From NCBI RefSeq assembly GCF_019802085.1, contig NZ_JAHVHV010000002.1:868001-932000 (forward strand): 64,000 nt of DNA, read 5' to 3'. Positions within the stretch are counted from its first letter, which is position 1. Each line of letters opens with the position of its first letter. Origin of the DNA: Ferrimonas balearica (GTDB lineage Bacteria > Pseudomonadota > Gammaproteobacteria > Enterobacterales > Shewanellaceae). The notes beneath the pieces were generated by a model, which was not told where the DNA came from, made no database searches, and worked only from the letters and a program-made list of their open reading frames with translations. The position numbers were made by a program, and so were the translations under genes. This document shows, piece by piece, positions 55,904 to 64,000 of the stretch.

Positions 55904-56701
55904 TCAGCGCAGGTACTGGGTGGGCGGCGTGCGCATGCTGCGCTCGCTGAAGATGGACTCCGGCAGGCCCAGGTCATACTGGACGCCGCGAAACTCCATC
56001 AGGGTGTAACCGCCGCTGCGCAGGTCTTCCACCTTGGAGCGCATCACCGTCGGGTGGCCCTGAATCGTCTCCACCGCGGCCACGCTGACCCGGCGGTACA
56101 CCTCGCCCTGGCCGTCCTGATACTCCGCCTTCATCGGCAGGAAGTGGCCCTTGTCCACCCACACCCGGTAGCGGGCAAACTCCACGCTGTTGGCGCGCTT
56201 GGGGGTGGCCTCAATCAGGTAGTGCTGGTCGGTCTCCTCCACCAGGGTGAAGTCGTCCTCCCGCGGGTTGCGGCCGGAGACATCCTCGTAGAAGAAGTCG
56301 CTGCCAACGAAGGAGGTGCGCTTGTCGCCGGCGCTGATCCGGCGCAGCAGATCCAGCCCCGGCAGGTAGAGCCAGCGGTCGTCGTCGCTGGCCACCTTCT
56401 TCTCCACCCGGAACACGGTGCCGCGCACGTCGGAGGGGCGGGAGAAGAACACCAGCATCTGCTGGTCGCCGGCGGGGGCCTTGGTGCGACGCAGGATGGT
56501 GAACTGGCGGGTTTGCTCCCGGCCCTGGCCATCCACGATGCGCATGCGGGCCTGGCTGCGGCCATCCTCACCGGCGTAGAAGGAGGCCAGGTTGGCCTTG
56601 TCGATGATCGCCTCGGCGGTCAGGGTCTCGGCGGCAACGGGCAGGGCCAGGGCGCTGCCCAGCAGGGCGGTGAGCAGGAACTTAGGCGCGAACTTCAGCA
56701 T
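55904..56701 (-). CDS. Outer-membrane lipoprotein-sorting protein (LolA-like)
   Basis: A 265-residue periplasmic protein with a signal peptide (ending VAAE, about residue 24) and a LolA-like domain of the PF17131 type. Conserved parts are ILRRTKAPAGDQQMLVFFSRP, FFYEDVSGRNPREDDF and a C-terminal MEFRGVQYDLGLPES. It is thought to carry lipids or lipoproteins. It overlaps the MMPL gene by 20 nt. Confidence 0.9.
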   Translation of the reverse strand: MLKFAPKFLLTALLGSALALPVAAETLTAEAIIDKANLASFYAGEDGRSQARMRIVDGQGREQTRQFTILRRTKAPAGDQQMLVFFSRPSDVRGTVFRVEKKVASDDDRWLYLPGLDLLRRISAGDKRTSFVGSDFFYEDVSGRNPREDDFTLVEETDQHYLIEATPKRANSVEFARYRVWVDKGHFLPMKAEYQDGQGEVYRRVSVAAVETIQGHPTVMRSKVEDLRSGGYTLMEFRGVQYDLGLPESIFSERSMRTPPTQYLR

Positions 56702-59255
56702 GGGAGCCTCCCTGGTGGGCGTTGGGCCGGGCCGGCAGGGCCCAGCGAGCGAGTAGGGTCAATGCCGCCGGCAGCAGCAAGAGGGTCACGGTGGCGGACA
56801 CCGCCATGATGGAGGCCATCAGCACCCCCACGGTGATGTAGGGCACCAGCGGCGCCAGCAGCAGCGGGGTGAAGCCCAGTGCGATGACGATGGCGTTGCG
56901 GCTGATGGCCCGGGCCGGCTCTTCGAACATCAGCGCCAGGGTCTGGCGCACGTCGCCGGTCTGGCGGTGCAGGGCCCGGGTGCGCTCCAGGAAGTGGATG
57001 GCAAAGTCCACCGACAGCCCCAGGGCCAGGGCGGAGAGCACGGCGATGGGCATGTCGTAGTCCTTGCCCAGCCAGCCCACCAGGCCGTAGATAAAGGCGA
57101 TGGTCAGGGACAGCGGCAGCATGGCCACCAGGCCGTAGAGGGGCGAGCGGAACAGCAGGCTCATCATGATGAAGATCACCACGAAGGCGCTGAGCAGGCT
57201 CTCCAGCATGCCGCTGACCATGGCGTCCTGCCAGATCACGTTGATGTAGGCTTTACCGGCCCAGTCGGCCTTCAGATCCGCCGGCAGCGGGTGGGCCGCC
57301 AGGTAGGCGTCGACACGGTCGATCACCAGGTTCATGTGCTGGTTGTCGCCGGAGGTCAGTTGCAGCCACAGCAGGCTCTGGCGGTAATCTCGGGTGACGA
57401 AGTGCCACAGATCCTGGGGCCGGTGGGAGGACTGGAACTGCAGCAGGGTCTGGGCCACGCCGGCGGCGCTGTCCGGCAGGCGGAAATCGGCGTCCTCGCC
57501 GGAGTGCAGCTCCCGGTTCACGGTCTGAACGATGTCGGTCAGGGCGTTGGACTTGCCCACCAGGCCGCTGGCCTCGAGATCTTCCTGCAATCCGGTGATC
57601 CAGCTCAGTACCGCCGGGTCGAGGAAACGGCGGCTGCGCTCGGCCAGGGCCTCCAGGGTGGCCATCGCGGTATCGATGGCCGCCAGCTGGGTCGCCTCCT
57701 GGGCATCGAAGGCGGCGTCGTCCAGGCGGCTGAGCAGCGTCGCCAGTTGCTGAGTGTCGCCGGCCAGGCCCGCTTGAAGCAAGCTGGCGGCCTGGTTGTC
57801 GCCGGGCAGGGCGGTGGCCAGTTGGGCGCCCAGGGCCTGGGCTTCGGCGTCGGTGGCCAGGGCCCGGGTGTCGGTCAGCACCAGGTAGGCGTCGTAGGTG
57901 CCGGCAAAGTGGTGGTTCAGGGCTTTGTCGGCCACTCGAATTTCATGGTCCGCCTTGAACCAGCGCACCGGGTTGTCGTTGATCTGGATCTTACCGATCC
58001 CCACGGCGGAGAAGGCGAGGGCGGCGATGGCGACAACCACAATGGGCTTGGCCAGGCGCACCCCGCCGCGGCCCACCTTGGGCAGGATGCGGGCCAGCAG
58101 GCCGCCCTGGCCCTGGCCGTGCAGTCGGGCCTGCATGGCGTCCAGGGTGGCGGGTTTCATTCGCACCACGTAGGCGGGCACCAGCAGGATCGAGACCAGG
58201 AAGGCCAGCAGGATCCCGCTGCCGACAAAGGCACCGAAGATCTGCACCGGCGGGATAGGGGTCAGCATCAGGGAGTAGAAGCCCACCGCGGAGGTCACCG
58301 AGGTGAACAGCATGGGGTTGAACAGATCCCCCATCACCTCGCGGATCACCGCCTTGGGGTCTTTCCCTGCCCGGTAGCGATCGGTGAAGTCGCTCATGAT
58401 GTGCACCGAGTCCACCACGGCGATGGGCATCAGGAAGATGGCGATCATCGAGGACATGATGTGCACCGTGTAGCCCATGCCAATCAGGGTGCCCATGGTG
58501 GCGATCACCGTGGCCATGGCCACCAGCATGGGGGCCACCACCAGGGGCAGGCTGCGGAAGAAGAACCACATCAGGGCGAAGATCATGGCGCCGGCCAGGG
58601 GGGCGGAGATCGCCATCTGGACGAACATCTCATGGCCAAACTGGTTCTCCGCCACCGGCAGACCGGTGAGGTAGTAGGTGTCCTTGGGGGCCTGCTCGGC
58701 AATCAGGGCGCGGATCCGTTCGGCCACGGCGTAGCTGTCGTCCTTATCCTGCAGGGGCACGTAGATGGCGGCGGCCTTACCGTCGCCGGAGACCAGGGTG
58801 TTGTCCAGCATCGGCAGTCGGGCCACGGCGTCGCCGATGGCGTCGGAGGCGGCCTGGGTCTGGGGGGCTTCGCGCATCAGGTACTCGAAGCGGATGGTGC
58901 CGGGGCTCTCCTGGGTGATGTTGTCCGAGGTGGACAGGGCCATCAGATCCGCCTGAACCACCCCATCCAGTTTCAGGATGGCGTTGGTCAGCTGATGCAG
59001 GGAAGCCAGGGAGTCGGGATTGAAGATCCCCTGCTCGGCCACGGCGCCCACCACGATGCTGTCGTAGAGGGCGAAGTCCGATTTGACCTGGTTGTGGAAC
59101 ACCCGGGCCGGATCGTCCGCCGGCAACATGTTCTCCGGATCCGTGTCGATCTGGATATTGGGGATCAGGGCGGCGGTGAGCAGCACCAGGGCGCCGATCA
59201 GGGCGTAGACGGTGCGGGGCCGTTCGGTGGCAAAGCGGATAAGACCGGCTTTCAT
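56682..59255 (-). CDS. MMPL/RND-superfamily transporter
   Basis: An 857-residue inner-membrane exporter with two sets of six membrane helices and two large periplasmic domains, as in the HpnN/MMPL group. In the helices the segments MIAIFLMPIAVVDSVHIMSDF and ALGLSVDFAIHFLERT carry the acidic residues for proton use. First gene of a three-gene operon. The ATG is at 59255 after GGAG. The promoter region has two palindromic operators. Confidence 0.92.
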   Translation of the reverse strand: MKAGLIRFATERPRTVYALIGALVLLTAALIPNIQIDTDPENMLPADDPARVFHNQVKSDFALYDSIVVGAVAEQGIFNPDSLASLHQLTNAILKLDGVVQADLMALSTSDNITQESPGTIRFEYLMREAPQTQAASDAIGDAVARLPMLDNTLVSGDGKAAAIYVPLQDKDDSYAVAERIRALIAEQAPKDTYYLTGLPVAENQFGHEMFVQMAISAPLAGAMIFALMWFFFRSLPLVVAPMLVAMATVIATMGTLIGMGYTVHIMSSMIAIFLMPIAVVDSVHIMSDFTDRYRAGKDPKAVIREVMGDLFNPMLFTSVTSAVGFYSLMLTPIPPVQIFGAFVGSGILLAFLVSILLVPAYVVRMKPATLDAMQARLHGQGQGGLLARILPKVGRGGVRLAKPIVVVAIAALAFSAVGIGKIQINDNPVRWFKADHEIRVADKALNHHFAGTYDAYLVLTDTRALATDAEAQALGAQLATALPGDNQAASLLQAGLAGDTQQLATLLSRLDDAAFDAQEATQLAAIDTAMATLEALAERSRRFLDPAVLSWITGLQEDLEASGLVGKSNALTDIVQTVNRELHSGEDADFRLPDSAAGVAQTLLQFQSSHRPQDLWHFVTRDYRQSLLWLQLTSGDNQHMNLVIDRVDAYLAAHPLPADLKADWAGKAYINVIWQDAMVSGMLESLLSAFVVIFIMMSLLFRSPLYGLVAMLPLSLTIAFIYGLVGWLGKDYDMPIAVLSALALGLSVDFAIHFLERTRALHRQTGDVRQTLALMFEEPARAISRNAIVIALGFTPLLLAPLVPYITVGVLMASIMAVSATVTLLLLPAALTLLARWALPARPNAHQGGSHAEVRA

Positions 59256-59285
59256 CTCGACTCCAAGGTTGGTCTTAGGATGCTG

Positions 59286-59316
59286 AGATCATAAATTAGT
59301 AATTTCTAAAATACAA
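59286..59316 (-). promoter_or_regulatory. Sigma-70-type promoter of the MMPL operon
   Basis: On the minus strand TTGTAT and TATGAT are separated by 17 bp and lie 30-60 bp before the MMPL start. The spacer contains the first palindrome. Confidence 0.65.
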
Positions 59317-59333
59317 GAATTAGAAAAATCTAA
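59296..59333. promoter_or_regulatory. Two copies of a palindromic operator in the MMPL promoter
   Basis: TTAGTAATTTCTAA (59296-59309) and TTAGAAAAATCTAA (59320-59333) share the form TTAG-N6-CTAA. Their centres are 24 bp apart. The first lies between -35 and -10, the second just upstream of -35. This is a typical repressor layout. The regulator gene is not next to it. Confidence 0.65.
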
Positions 59334-59425
59334 TTTAATGATGCATGGGTCCAAGCCAGCACAGCAGAGGGCGGGGGAGGAGGCAAGGGGAAAGTCTGAA
59401 AGCGCGACAATCGGTCGCAGGACGC

Positions 59426-59452
59426 AAAAAGGGGACCCGAAGGTCCCCTTTG
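59426..59452 (-). terminator. Terminator after fadL
   Basis: Stem aaggggacc/ggtcccctt with a 4-nt loop, followed on the minus strand by TTTTTGCG. Confidence 0.85.
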
Positions 59453-59467
59453 TCGTGCCAGACCCGC

Positions 59468-60817
59468 TTAGAAGCGATGGCTGTACTGCACGGAGTAGTA
59501 CATGGCGCCGGATTCGGTGACGGCGTTCACCGGGCCCACCAGGGCGGACTCTTCGGTCAGGTGAACCTCTTCACCCTTCACGTAGGTCACACCCAGATCG
59601 ATGGTGGACTTGGGGGTCAGGTTGTAGCCCAGACCGGCGGAGAACCACTGACGGTCGGAGTCCGGGATGGACAGGGAGGCGATCTCGTCCACGACGCCCT
59701 GGTCGTAGGCGTAGCCGGCACGCACGGTCCACTTGTCGTTGATGGTGTAGGTACCACCGAAGGAGAGGAACCAGGAGTCCTTCCACTGGTAGTCCTTCAG
59801 GGCTACGTCACCCAGGTCAACGGAGATGGGGAAACCACCGGGGATCTGGCTGCCAACGGCGGCACAGACAACGGGGTTGTCCACACACTGGGCGGTGCCG
59901 GTGCCATTGGTGGCGGTGATCTGGTCGAAGGCGCTCCACTGGGTCCACTGGGCGGTGTAGTGCACGGCGAACTGGTTGGTCAGCTGGTGGAAACCGGCGA
60001 ATTGGAAGATGTCCGGCAGCGGCACTTCCAGCTCATCGAAATCGGCAGCGATGGCGGCAGCAAATTCAGGCAGCATCGGGTTGCCGGTGGGCAGGTTGGC
60101 GACCAGGTTGGCACCGACCGCGCCGCTGGCGGCCACGGTGGGGCTGAAGCGGTAGCTCAGGCCCAGGCGGTGGTTTTCGTTGATTTCGTAGGTGGCACCC
60201 AGGATGCCGCCCACGGCGTAGCCGTCGGCATCGGCGGAGATGACACCTTGGGCGCGGGTCAGGTTGCCCTCACCGTAGATCACGTCCAGGCCAGCACCGA
60301 CGCTGAACTGCTCGTTGATGCGGTAGGAGACGCTGGCGTTGAGGTTGACGGTGGTCACCTCGGTGTTGCCGATCAGATCCAGCGGACCGGTCTCGCCGGC
60401 CGGGACGCGGCTGAACAGGGCGGAGGTGTCGGTGCCGGTGCCGAAGTTGGAGAAGGCGCCGAAGCCGATGGCCCAGCGGTCGCTCAGCGGCTGGATGTAG
60501 AAGATGTTGGGGATGATCTTGCCTTCGGCGGCGTCGTCGATGCTGCCCAGGTCGGTGCCGCCGTAGTTGACGTCCATCACGTCCACCATCACGTCGGCGT
60601 AGGTGATGCCACCGGAGAAGGCAGCCTCATCGAACAGCGCCATGGCAGCCGGGTTACGGGCCAGCACGGAGGCGTTGTCGGCAATGATGGCGTCACCGGA
60701 AGCGGCGCGGCCAACGGTGGTGGCGGACTGGCTGTTCAGCTGGAAGCCGGCGGCCATGGCCTGGGTGCTGGCCAGCGCAACGGCAGTGGCGAGCAAAGTC
60801 TTGTTCATCGTCTTCAT
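59468..60817 (-). CDS. fadL: FadL-family outer-membrane long-chain fatty acid transporter
   Basis: A 449-residue barrel protein with a signal peptide (ending AMA, about residue 22) and the FadL N-terminus (GFQLNSQSATTVGRAASGDA, NPAAMALFD), which forms the hatch. It ends with a terminal Phe (QYSHRF). It takes up long-chain fatty acids or other hydrophobic compounds. The ATG is the second of two close ATGs in some relatives (MKTMNK). Two palindromes stand upstream. Confidence 0.92.
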   Translation of the reverse strand: MKTMNKTLLATAVALASTQAMAAGFQLNSQSATTVGRAASGDAIIADNASVLARNPAAMALFDEAAFSGGITYADVMVDVMDVNYGGTDLGSIDDAAEGKIIPNIFYIQPLSDRWAIGFGAFSNFGTGTDTSALFSRVPAGETGPLDLIGNTEVTTVNLNASVSYRINEQFSVGAGLDVIYGEGNLTRAQGVISADADGYAVGGILGATYEINENHRLGLSYRFSPTVAASGAVGANLVANLPTGNPMLPEFAAAIAADFDELEVPLPDIFQFAGFHQLTNQFAVHYTAQWTQWSAFDQITATNGTGTAQCVDNPVVCAAVGSQIPGGFPISVDLGDVALKDYQWKDSWFLSFGGTYTINDKWTVRAGYAYDQGVVDEIASLSIPDSDRQWFSAGLGYNLTPKSTIDLGVTYVKGEEVHLTEESALVGPVNAVTESGAMYYSVQYSHRF

Positions 60818-60879
60818 CTGCTTTCTCTTAAGTGGCAGTTGGTCTTGTAATATTGGGGTCGAATTCTAGGGGGACGGCA

Positions 60880-60923
60880 CTGGTCTACATATCCGACCAG
60901 ATGACATTTTCGGGGAAAATGTC
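60880..60923. promoter_or_regulatory. Two adjacent palindromes upstream of fadL
   Basis: CTGGTC (60880-60885)/GACCAG (60895-60900) with a 9-bp gap, and the perfect 9-bp repeat GACATTTTC/GAAAATGTC (60903-60923) around GGG. The first resembles FadR half-sites (CTGGTC, GACC) but with wider spacing than the known E. coli site. Confidence 0.5.
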
Positions 60924-60987
60924 GGCTTTTTGTGGGGAAACACTAAAAACCGGGGGGCAATGTGCGAAACGGGTTGTCAAAAAGTAA

Positions 60988-61014
60988 ACAAAAAGGGCGC
61001 AAAAAGCGCCCTTT
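60988..61014 (-). terminator. Terminator after putP
   Basis: Stem aaagggcgc/gcgcccttt with a 5-nt A loop and, on the minus strand, TTTTTGTTT. Confidence 0.9.
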
Positions 61015-61027
61015 GTTGTATTTGGGT

Positions 61028-62464
61028 TTAGAGTTGCTGCTCGAACTTTTCGTGCAGGGTCAGCACCTTATCTTCCGGCGGCCAAATCTTGCTCACCAGA
61101 ACCCCCGCCAGGGTGGCAAACAGGAAGCCCGGCAGGATCTCGTAGAGATCGAACAACCCGCCGCTTAGGGGTTTCCAGATCACTACGGTGGCCGCGCCCA
61201 CCACAATGGTGGCGATGGCGCCCTGGCGGCTGTAGTGACGCCAGAACAGGGCCAGCAGGATCACCGGGCCGAAGGCGGCGCCGAAGCCGGCCCAGGCGTA
61301 GCTCACCAGGCCCAGCACGCTGGACTCGGGGTTCAGGGCGATCACCGTGGCGACCACCGCCACCGCCAGCACCGTCAGACGACCCACGGCGACCCGCTCC
61401 TTCTCGCTGGCCTCGGGGCGGATCCACTTGCGGTAGAAGTCCTCGGTGACCACCGAGGAGCAGACCAGCAGCTGGGAGTCGATGGTGCTCATGATGGCGG
61501 AGAGGATGGCGGCGATCAGCATGCCGGCGATCCAGGGGTTGAACAGCACCTTGGACAGCTCGATAAAGACGGTTTCCGGGTTGGTCAGCGGGCTGCCGGC
61601 GAAGTGGACGGCGCCGGCCAGGCCGGTGGCCAGGGCGCCGATCAGGGAGAGCACCATCCAGCCCATGGCGATGCGGCGGGAGGTGGGCAGGTCCGCCACC
61701 CGGCCGATGGCCATAAAGCGCGACAGGATGTGGGGCTGACCGAAGTAGCCCAGGCCCCAGGCCATCAGCGAGGCGATGGCCAGCACCGTGGTGCCCTCCG
61801 GCAGCAGGGCCAGCATCGCCGGATCCAGCTCGGCGGTCGGGGCGTCACTGCCGAACACCACCATGGGCACCAGCAGCAGGGCCAGCAGCATCAAAATCCC
61901 CTGGAAAAAGTCGGTCCAGCTTACCGCGAAGAAACCGCCGACAAAGGTGTAGGAGACGATGATGGCGGCGCCGATAAGCAATGCGGTGGTGTAATCCAGG
62001 CCAAACACCTGCTCGAACAGGATGGCGCCCCCCACCATGCCGGAGGAGGTGTAGAAGACGAAGAACAGCAAGGTGGTGGAGGCCGCCACCAGGCGCAGCA
62101 GGCCCTTATCGGCGAAGCGACGCTCGAGGAAGTCCGGCAGGGTCAGGGAGTCCTGGGTGAACTCGGTGTAGACCCGCAGACGCTTGGCCACCAGGTGCCA
62201 GTTCACCCAGGCCCCCAGCACCAGGCCGATGCCGATCCAGGCCTCCGACAGCCCCGAGAGGTAGACGGCGCCGGGCAGCCCCAGCAGCAGCCAGCCGGAC
62301 ATGTCCGAGGCGCCGACGCTCAGGGCGGTGACCGCGGGCCCCATCTTGCGTCCGCCGAGGATGTAATCCGAGGAGGTGGAGGTGGCCTTCCAGGCCAGGG
62401 TGCCTATCACCAGCAGCAGGATGAGATAGGCGAAGAAGGTGATCATGGTGGCGGTCGGTATCAT
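61028..62464 (-). CDS. putP: Sodium/proline symporter PutP
   Basis: A 478-residue sodium:solute symporter with about 13 helices. It has the PutP features DYILGGRKMGPAVTALSVGASDMSGW and GGFFAVSWTDFFQG, the central GYFGQPHILSRFMA and TIDSQLLVCSS. It brings in proline with sodium. The ATG at 62464 gives a short N-terminus before the first helix; neither it nor the ATG at 62446 has a strong Shine-Dalgarno. No putA is in the window. Divergent from the ElaA-type gene. Confidence 0.92.
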   Translation of the reverse strand: MIPTATMITFFAYLILLLVIGTLAWKATSTSSDYILGGRKMGPAVTALSVGASDMSGWLLLGLPGAVYLSGLSEAWIGIGLVLGAWVNWHLVAKRLRVYTEFTQDSLTLPDFLERRFADKGLLRLVAASTTLLFFVFYTSSGMVGGAILFEQVFGLDYTTALLIGAAIIVSYTFVGGFFAVSWTDFFQGILMLLALLLVPMVVFGSDAPTAELDPAMLALLPEGTTVLAIASLMAWGLGYFGQPHILSRFMAIGRVADLPTSRRIAMGWMVLSLIGALATGLAGAVHFAGSPLTNPETVFIELSKVLFNPWIAGMLIAAILSAIMSTIDSQLLVCSSVVTEDFYRKWIRPEASEKERVAVGRLTVLAVAVVATVIALNPESSVLGLVSYAWAGFGAAFGPVILLALFWRHYSRQGAIATIVVGAATVVIWKPLSGGLFDLYEILPGFLFATLAGVLVSKIWPPEDKVLTLHEKFEQQL

Positions 62465-62520
62465 TGTTATATTCTGGTGTTTTCTATCGAAATGCGAAGT
62501 GATGCTAACAGAGGAGTGTG

Positions 62521-62988
62521 ATGGTGGCCAGCAAACGGGATTCAGACGCAAAGTGGTTCTGGATGGCGTTCGACGAGTTGGACGGGCATCGGCTCTACGC
62601 GCTGCTGCGCCTGCGCGAGCAGGTGTTCATGCTGGAGCAGAACAGCCTCTACGAGGACCTCGATGACCAGGACCAGGCCGCCGCCCACCTGCTGGTGGAG
62701 CAGGGGGGGGAGCTGGTGGGCTACCTGCGTCTGCTGCACGTGCAGGCGGGGCCGCTGAAGCTGGGCCGCATCGTGCTGAGTCCGAGCGTCCGGGGCAGCG
62801 GTCTGGGCCCGACGCTTATCCAGGCGGGCATCGACGAGGCGCACCAGCGCTTTCCCGGTCGGCCCATCAAGATCTCCGCCCAGCTGGCGCTCAAGGACTA
62901 CTACCAGCGCTTTGGCTTTGCGGTGTGCTCCGAGCCCTACGACGACGGTGGCGTGCTCCACCTGGACATGGTGCTGGAGTCGCCATAA
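62521..62988 (+). CDS. ElaA-family GNAT acetyltransferase
   Basis: A 155-residue N-acetyltransferase. It has the ElaA start region (LYALLRLREQVFMLEQNSLY), the acetyl-CoA-binding segment GRIVLSPSVRGSGLGPTLIQ and the C-terminal KDYYQRFGFAVCSEPYDDGG. The start is uncertain among GTG 62518, ATG 62521 and GTG 62524 because GAGGAG stands close upstream. Substrate unknown. Confidence 0.9.
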   Translation: MVASKRDSDAKWFWMAFDELDGHRLYALLRLREQVFMLEQNSLYEDLDDQDQAAAHLLVEQGGELVGYLRLLHVQAGPLKLGRIVLSPSVRGSGLGPTLIQAGIDEAHQRFPGRPIKISAQLALKDYYQRFGFAVCSEPYDDGGVLHLDMVLESP

Positions 62989-63017
62989 AAAAACGGGCCC
63001 GATGGCCCGTTTTCCTT
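62988..63017. terminator. Bidirectional terminator
   Basis: Stem aaacgggcc/ggcccgttt with a 5-nt loop and T tracts, between the convergent ElaA-type and DUF3379 genes. Confidence 0.88.
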
Positions 63018-63027
63018 TTCTGTGGGT

Positions 63028-63729
63028 TCAGAGGCTCTGGTAGCCGGCTTCCACCCGCTTGAGCACCGGCTCCAGGGGCTGGCCCTTGTCGCCGACGATG
63101 GCCAGATGCACCTGGCCGCGGTCCTCACCGATGCCGTGGTAGCGCTGGTCGGCAAACTGGGCCGGCAGCGACATCTGGCTCTGTTTGGGGATGACAAACA
63201 GGGTCACCCGGCCCTGTTCGGAGCCCATCACCACGTGCAGGCTGCGGATCCCCTCGAAGTCGCAGTAGTTGGCGTAGTAGATCTGACCGGGCAGTTCGCT
63301 GAACTGACCCCCGAAGCTGGCCAACTTGGTGTTGAGGGCAGTGAGATCCACCCGCTCATCCACGGTATCCACGTAGCCGGCTTCATGGGCCACGTGGGCC
63401 AGGGCGTGCTGGCCCAGATCCGCCGGCCCCTCTTTAATAACCGCCAGTGACAGGCCCACGGCGAAGGCCACCGAGGCGGCGGCCGCCATCTGCCAGCGAT
63501 GGCGGCGCTTTTGCACCCGGTGTACCGTCAGGTTCTGTTTCAGCAGCAGCCGCTCGGCCAGGTCTTCGGGCACCGGCACTTTGAGGCTCTGCTCCAGTTG
63601 GCGATCCATCGCCTGCAACTCCTGAATAAAGTCCGCGCGACTGTCGGCTTCTTCGATGGCGGCGAGGAAGTCGTCGTCACGCTGATTGGGATCGGCGTAA
63701 GCCCGGCGCCGAAATTCCAGTTCATCCAT
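63028..63729 (-). CDS. DUF3379 protein, probable anti-sigma factor
   Basis: A 233-residue protein with a cytoplasmic N-terminal part (1-75), one membrane helix (about 81-99), and a periplasmic domain, as in DUF3379. It overlaps the ECF sigma factor by 8 nt, the usual layout for a sigma/anti-sigma pair. It probably holds the sigma factor until a signal at the envelope. Confidence 0.85.
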   Translation of the reverse strand: MDELEFRRRAYADPNQRDDDFLAAIEEADSRADFIQELQAMDRQLEQSLKVPVPEDLAERLLLKQNLTVHRVQKRRHRWQMAAAASVAFAVGLSLAVIKEGPADLGQHALAHVAHEAGYVDTVDERVDLTALNTKLASFGGQFSELPGQIYYANYCDFEGIRSLHVVMGSEQGRVTLFVIPKQSQMSLPAQFADQRYHGIGEDRGQVHLAIVGDKGQPLEPVLKRVEAGYQSL

Positions 63730-64000
63730 TGCTGTGACCCCTTGATGCTTGAGTGGGATTGAGCGCTTCCCTAAGTTGATTGCGGGCGCGGAACAGGCGT
63801 GTCATCACGGTGTTGCGGTTCAGCTCGAGGATCTCGGCGATCTCTTCTCCGCTGAACCCGTACATCACCTGGAGGATGAGGGGCTCCCGGTATTCCGGGC
63901 TGAGCATCCGCATCTGTCGGTGCAGCACCTGGTGGTCCGCCACCTGCTCATTGGAGAGGCTGTCCTGATCCGCCACCTGACACTGGTCGATGTCGGTCAG
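63722..64000 (-). CDS. ECF-type RNA polymerase sigma factor, partial (right edge)
   Basis: The last 92 codons of a sigma-70-family factor; the start lies beyond the window. The sequence is region 4 (LSPEYREPLILQVMYGFSGE, EIAEILELNRNTVMTRLFRA), a helix-turn-helix for the -35 element. The frame is open to base 64000. It overlaps the DUF3379 gene by 8 nt. Confidence 0.9.
   Translation of the reverse strand: MTDIDQCQVADQDSLSNEQVADHQVLHRQMRMLSPEYREPLILQVMYGFSGEEIAEILELNRNTVMTRLFRARNQLREALNPTQASRGHSNG

Overview
The window looks like chromosome of a high-GC facultatively anaerobic gammaproteobacterium with a polar flagellum. The clues are a periplasmic nitrate reductase operon, a cytochrome bd oxidase with CydX, a Shewanella/Vibrio-type flagellar cluster with FlgO, FlgP and FlgT, a DUF3379 anti-sigma gene and a rhombosortase-type lipoprotein. 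An Alteromonadales or Aeromonadales member such as Ferrimonas would fit. This placement is inference from gene content; no 16S gene is present.

Layout. 1-5.4 kb: a partial M14 peptidase and napFDABC on the minus strand. The nap leader has FNR-like and NarP-like sites and, further upstream, a 25-codon gene with its own terminator. 6.5-9.4 kb: cydABX. 9.5-12.9 kb: a PsiE-like protein and a tandem UspA protein, a divergent LysR regulator, and a lipoprotein with a GlyGly-CTERM tail. 12.9-20.5 kb: a chemoreceptor, an RNase T2, small lipoproteins, a sigma-54-type two-component system and a DUF465 protein. 20.5-25.4 kb: an RND efflux pump divergent from its likely TetR regulator, with a clear operator between them. 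25.4-28.2 kb: envelope proteins and tRNA-Arg(CCU).

28.2-44.8 kb is the flagellar block: flgT divergent from flgOP, then flgNM and flgA on the minus strand, and cheV, cheR, flgBCDEFGHIJ and flgKL on the plus strand. Good sigma-54 promoters lie before flgB, flgF and flgT, and good sigma-28 promoters before flgM and flgO, so much of the regulatory hierarchy can be read from the DNA.

44.8-54.6 kb holds a metallo-beta-lactamase-fold protein, an AraC regulator, a DUF2975-like protein, then an AT-rich island (about 47.6-49.1 kb) that looks like integron gene cassettes without an integrase. It has two good attC-like sites, a membrane-protein gene with an internal stop, an SRA-HNH endonuclease gene (probable type IV restriction), and a third cassette cut off and joined to the tail of a VOC-family gene. 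A zinc metallopeptidase, a SulP transporter, a patatin-like protein, a rhodanese and a DUF2892 protein follow.

54.6-64 kb: an outer-membrane barrel/LolA-like/MMPL export operon behind a promoter with two copies of a 14-bp palindrome, FadL with two palindromes upstream, PutP, an ElaA-type acetyltransferase, and a DUF3379 anti-sigma protein with its partial ECF sigma factor at the right edge.
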